The notes beneath the pieces are model-generated. The model worked only from the letters and a program-made list of their open reading frames with translations. It was not told the origin of the DNA and did no database searches. This document shows positions 4,663 through 5,592 of a stretch of 5,592 nucleotides of DNA, piece after piece. A program made the translations under genes and the position numbers. Source of the DNA: Spirochaetia bacterium UBA5550 (GTDB taxonomy: Bacteria; Spirochaetota; UBA4802; UBA5550); contig DINC01000282.1 of NCBI GenBank assembly GCA_002425885.1, forward strand, positions 1 through 5,592. Reading direction: 5' to 3'. Position 1 is the first letter of the stretch, and each line of letters starts with the position of its first letter.

Positions 4663-5592
4663 TCATGCTCCTACATCACGAGGCTTTGTGTTATATAGCT
4701 TAATAAAAGCGTCAGATTCAATATCTGCATCATTAAGCGCGGGATTCACCCTATATGTTACCCTGTCCTCGTAATCCTCATGGTCAAAACCTGTAGTGTT
4801 CAGGCATGCCTGAACACTACAGGTTTTGCTCTGGATGAACCTTGTTTTATTTATTGTATCTTCAAAGGATGCTGTATCTTTCTCACCGCCCTTCAGCTGT
4901 TTATAATGATCTCCCAGCACAAGCTGTATCTTTTCCCAGTCCTCGTAGAAGTACTCCTGAAGGAGGGGGATTATCTTTGTTGAAAATATTCCGCATAGTG
5001 CCGGGTACTGTTCATCCTCTTCAAGTTTTGCAAGATTGATAAAGTATGCATGGCCGATTGTATGGTCACGGTCGTAAAGGAACTCGATGCGCTCGTTTAT
5101 CTTTGAGAGCATTGCTTTTATATCTATGCCATTAATATTTAAACCTTCAAGTGTTGAGAGGTCCGGCATCATCTCTTCAAAAGTAAAGCGGCGGCGGAGT
5201 GCTGTATCCATTAGCGCTATTGAACGGTCTGCTGTGTTCATTGTACCAACTATGTAGAGGTTTGAGGGTACGCCGAATTTTTCTTTTGAATATGGGAGTG
5301 TTACCGTGAGTTCGTTTTCTGCTCCAAGGCGTTTATCCTCTTCTATGAGGGTTATCAGTTCGCCGAAGATTTTGGATATGTTGCCGCGGTTGATTTCGTC
5401 GATGATGAGGACGTATGGTTTAGCATCAGTTTTCCATTTAGAACTCTTACCGATATTTTCTAAAACAATATTTTTTTGAATTTCATAAGCAGGGGCATCA
5501 TCAACTATCATTTTGACTTTCTCAGTATCCTTGAGTTTTACTAACTCCTTAATTACCGAAAAATAGTAACTTGATAACCCCATATACTGACC
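4663..5592 (-). CDS. mcrB: McrB-like AAA+ GTPase subunit, 5' part outside the window
   Basis: The gene is open through the right edge (GQYMGLSSYY...), so the ATG at 5583 is internal and about 309 C-terminal residues are seen. McrB is the ring-forming, GTP-hydrolysing motor that recognises DNA and recruits McrC. Counting from M at 5583, Walker B is VLIIDEINRGN at 58-68 (D62-E63). The McrB signature TMNTADRS is at 114-121, and the arginine-rich sensor ALMDTALRRRFTFEEM is at 123-138. A C-terminal lid carries DRDHTIGHAYF at 171-181. Walker A and the N-terminal DNA-binding domain must lie beyond the window. Near the end, residues SKTCSVQACLNTTGF come from a perfect 44-bp palindrome spliced into the frame just before the conserved DHEDYEDRVTYRVNP. 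The stop is followed after 2 bases by the preferred rhuM start. Confidence 0.93.
   Translation of the reverse strand, partial: GQYMGLSSYYFSVIKELVKLKDTEKVKMIVDDAPAYEIQKNIVLENIGKSSKWKTDAKPYVLIIDEINRGNISKIFGELITLIEEDKRLGAENELTVTLPYSKEKFGVPSNLYIVGTMNTADRSIALMDTALRRRFTFEEMMPDLSTLEGLNINGIDIKAMLSKINERIEFLYDRDHTIGHAYFINLAKLEEDEQYPALCGIFSTKIIPLLQEYFYEDWEKIQLVLGDHYKQLKGGEKDTASFEDTINKTRFIQSKTCSVQACLNTTGFDHEDYEDRVTYRVNPALNDADIESDAFIKLYNTKPRDVGA
4785..4828. repeat. Perfect 44-bp palindrome inside the mcrB coding sequence
   Basis: The sequence from 4785 to 4828 equals its own reverse complement with no spacer or mismatch, centred on ttcaggcatgcctgaa. Symmetry breaks at 4784/4829. It is read through in the mcrB frame as roughly KTCSVQACLNTTGF, and because it is palindromic the plus strand encodes the same peptide. 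Perfect symmetry of this length is not expected by chance and resembles the short palindromic elements that insert into genes in some bacteria. It is absent from the matching part of the second mcrB remnant. Confidence 0.92.

Noticed and set aside
4780..5039. Two plus-strand frames opposite mcrB, one containing KTCSVQACLNTTGF
   Set aside because: The peptide repeats the mcrB one only because the underlying DNA is a perfect palindrome. Neither frame has a recognisable domain.
5581..5583. ATG at 5583 as the true mcrB start
   Set aside because: The frame is open to the window edge with no ribosome site before this ATG, and Walker A plus the N-terminal domain would be missing.
1..5592. CRISPR array, tRNA or rRNA gene, or insertion sequence
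   Set aside because: I saw no regularly spaced repeats, cloverleaf or rRNA-like sequence, and no transposase frame or terminal inverted repeats in the window.

Overview
The window is a bacterial defence and toxin-antitoxin island. Every credible gene lies on the minus strand, so transcription runs right to left. Shine-Dalgarno-type ribosome sites, sigma70-like promoter words, moderate-to-low GC, frequent ATA (Ile) and AGA/AGG (Arg) codons, and stop/start overlaps between genes all fit a bacterium. I cannot name the lineage. The gene families are common in anaerobic environmental bacteria such as Nitrospirota or Desulfobacterota, but that is only a guess.

Right part (about 2284-5592): a type IV, McrBC-like restriction operon. 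It holds mcrB (C-terminal two thirds or less, running off the right edge), then a RhuM-family gene, then full-length mcrC with its PD...DxK nuclease motif. The three genes are nearly contiguous, so rhuM sits as an accessory gene between the motor and nuclease subunits. The mcrB 3' part carries a perfect 44-bp palindrome read in frame as protein.

Middle part (about 1182-2280): a scar zone. Just past mcrC is a tiny ORF with a good ribosome site (perhaps the cut-off start of another gene). It runs into the 3' end of a second mcrB. Next come mntA (an intact MNT nucleotidyltransferase antitoxin) and hepT (a HEPN RNase toxin with two internal stop codons but an intact RX4HXY motif). These are followed by the 5' end of a second mcrC, which is fused to the 3' end of a hicA toxin gene. 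The neatest reading is that a second mcrB-X-mcrC operon, with a HEPN-MNT pair as X, once lay next to the intact mcrB-rhuM-mcrC operon and was whittled down by deletions.

Left part (1-1185): a row of antitoxin-type genes that have lost, or never show, an intact toxin. They are hicB, a second MNT nucleotidyltransferase, and an antitoxin-like gene followed by a degenerate, possibly PIN-toxin frame. At the left edge is the start of a PF09720-type addiction-module antitoxin with its own promoter and ribosome site; its toxin would lie outside the window. In every system whose toxin region can be seen, the toxin is broken, while the antitoxin frames are open.
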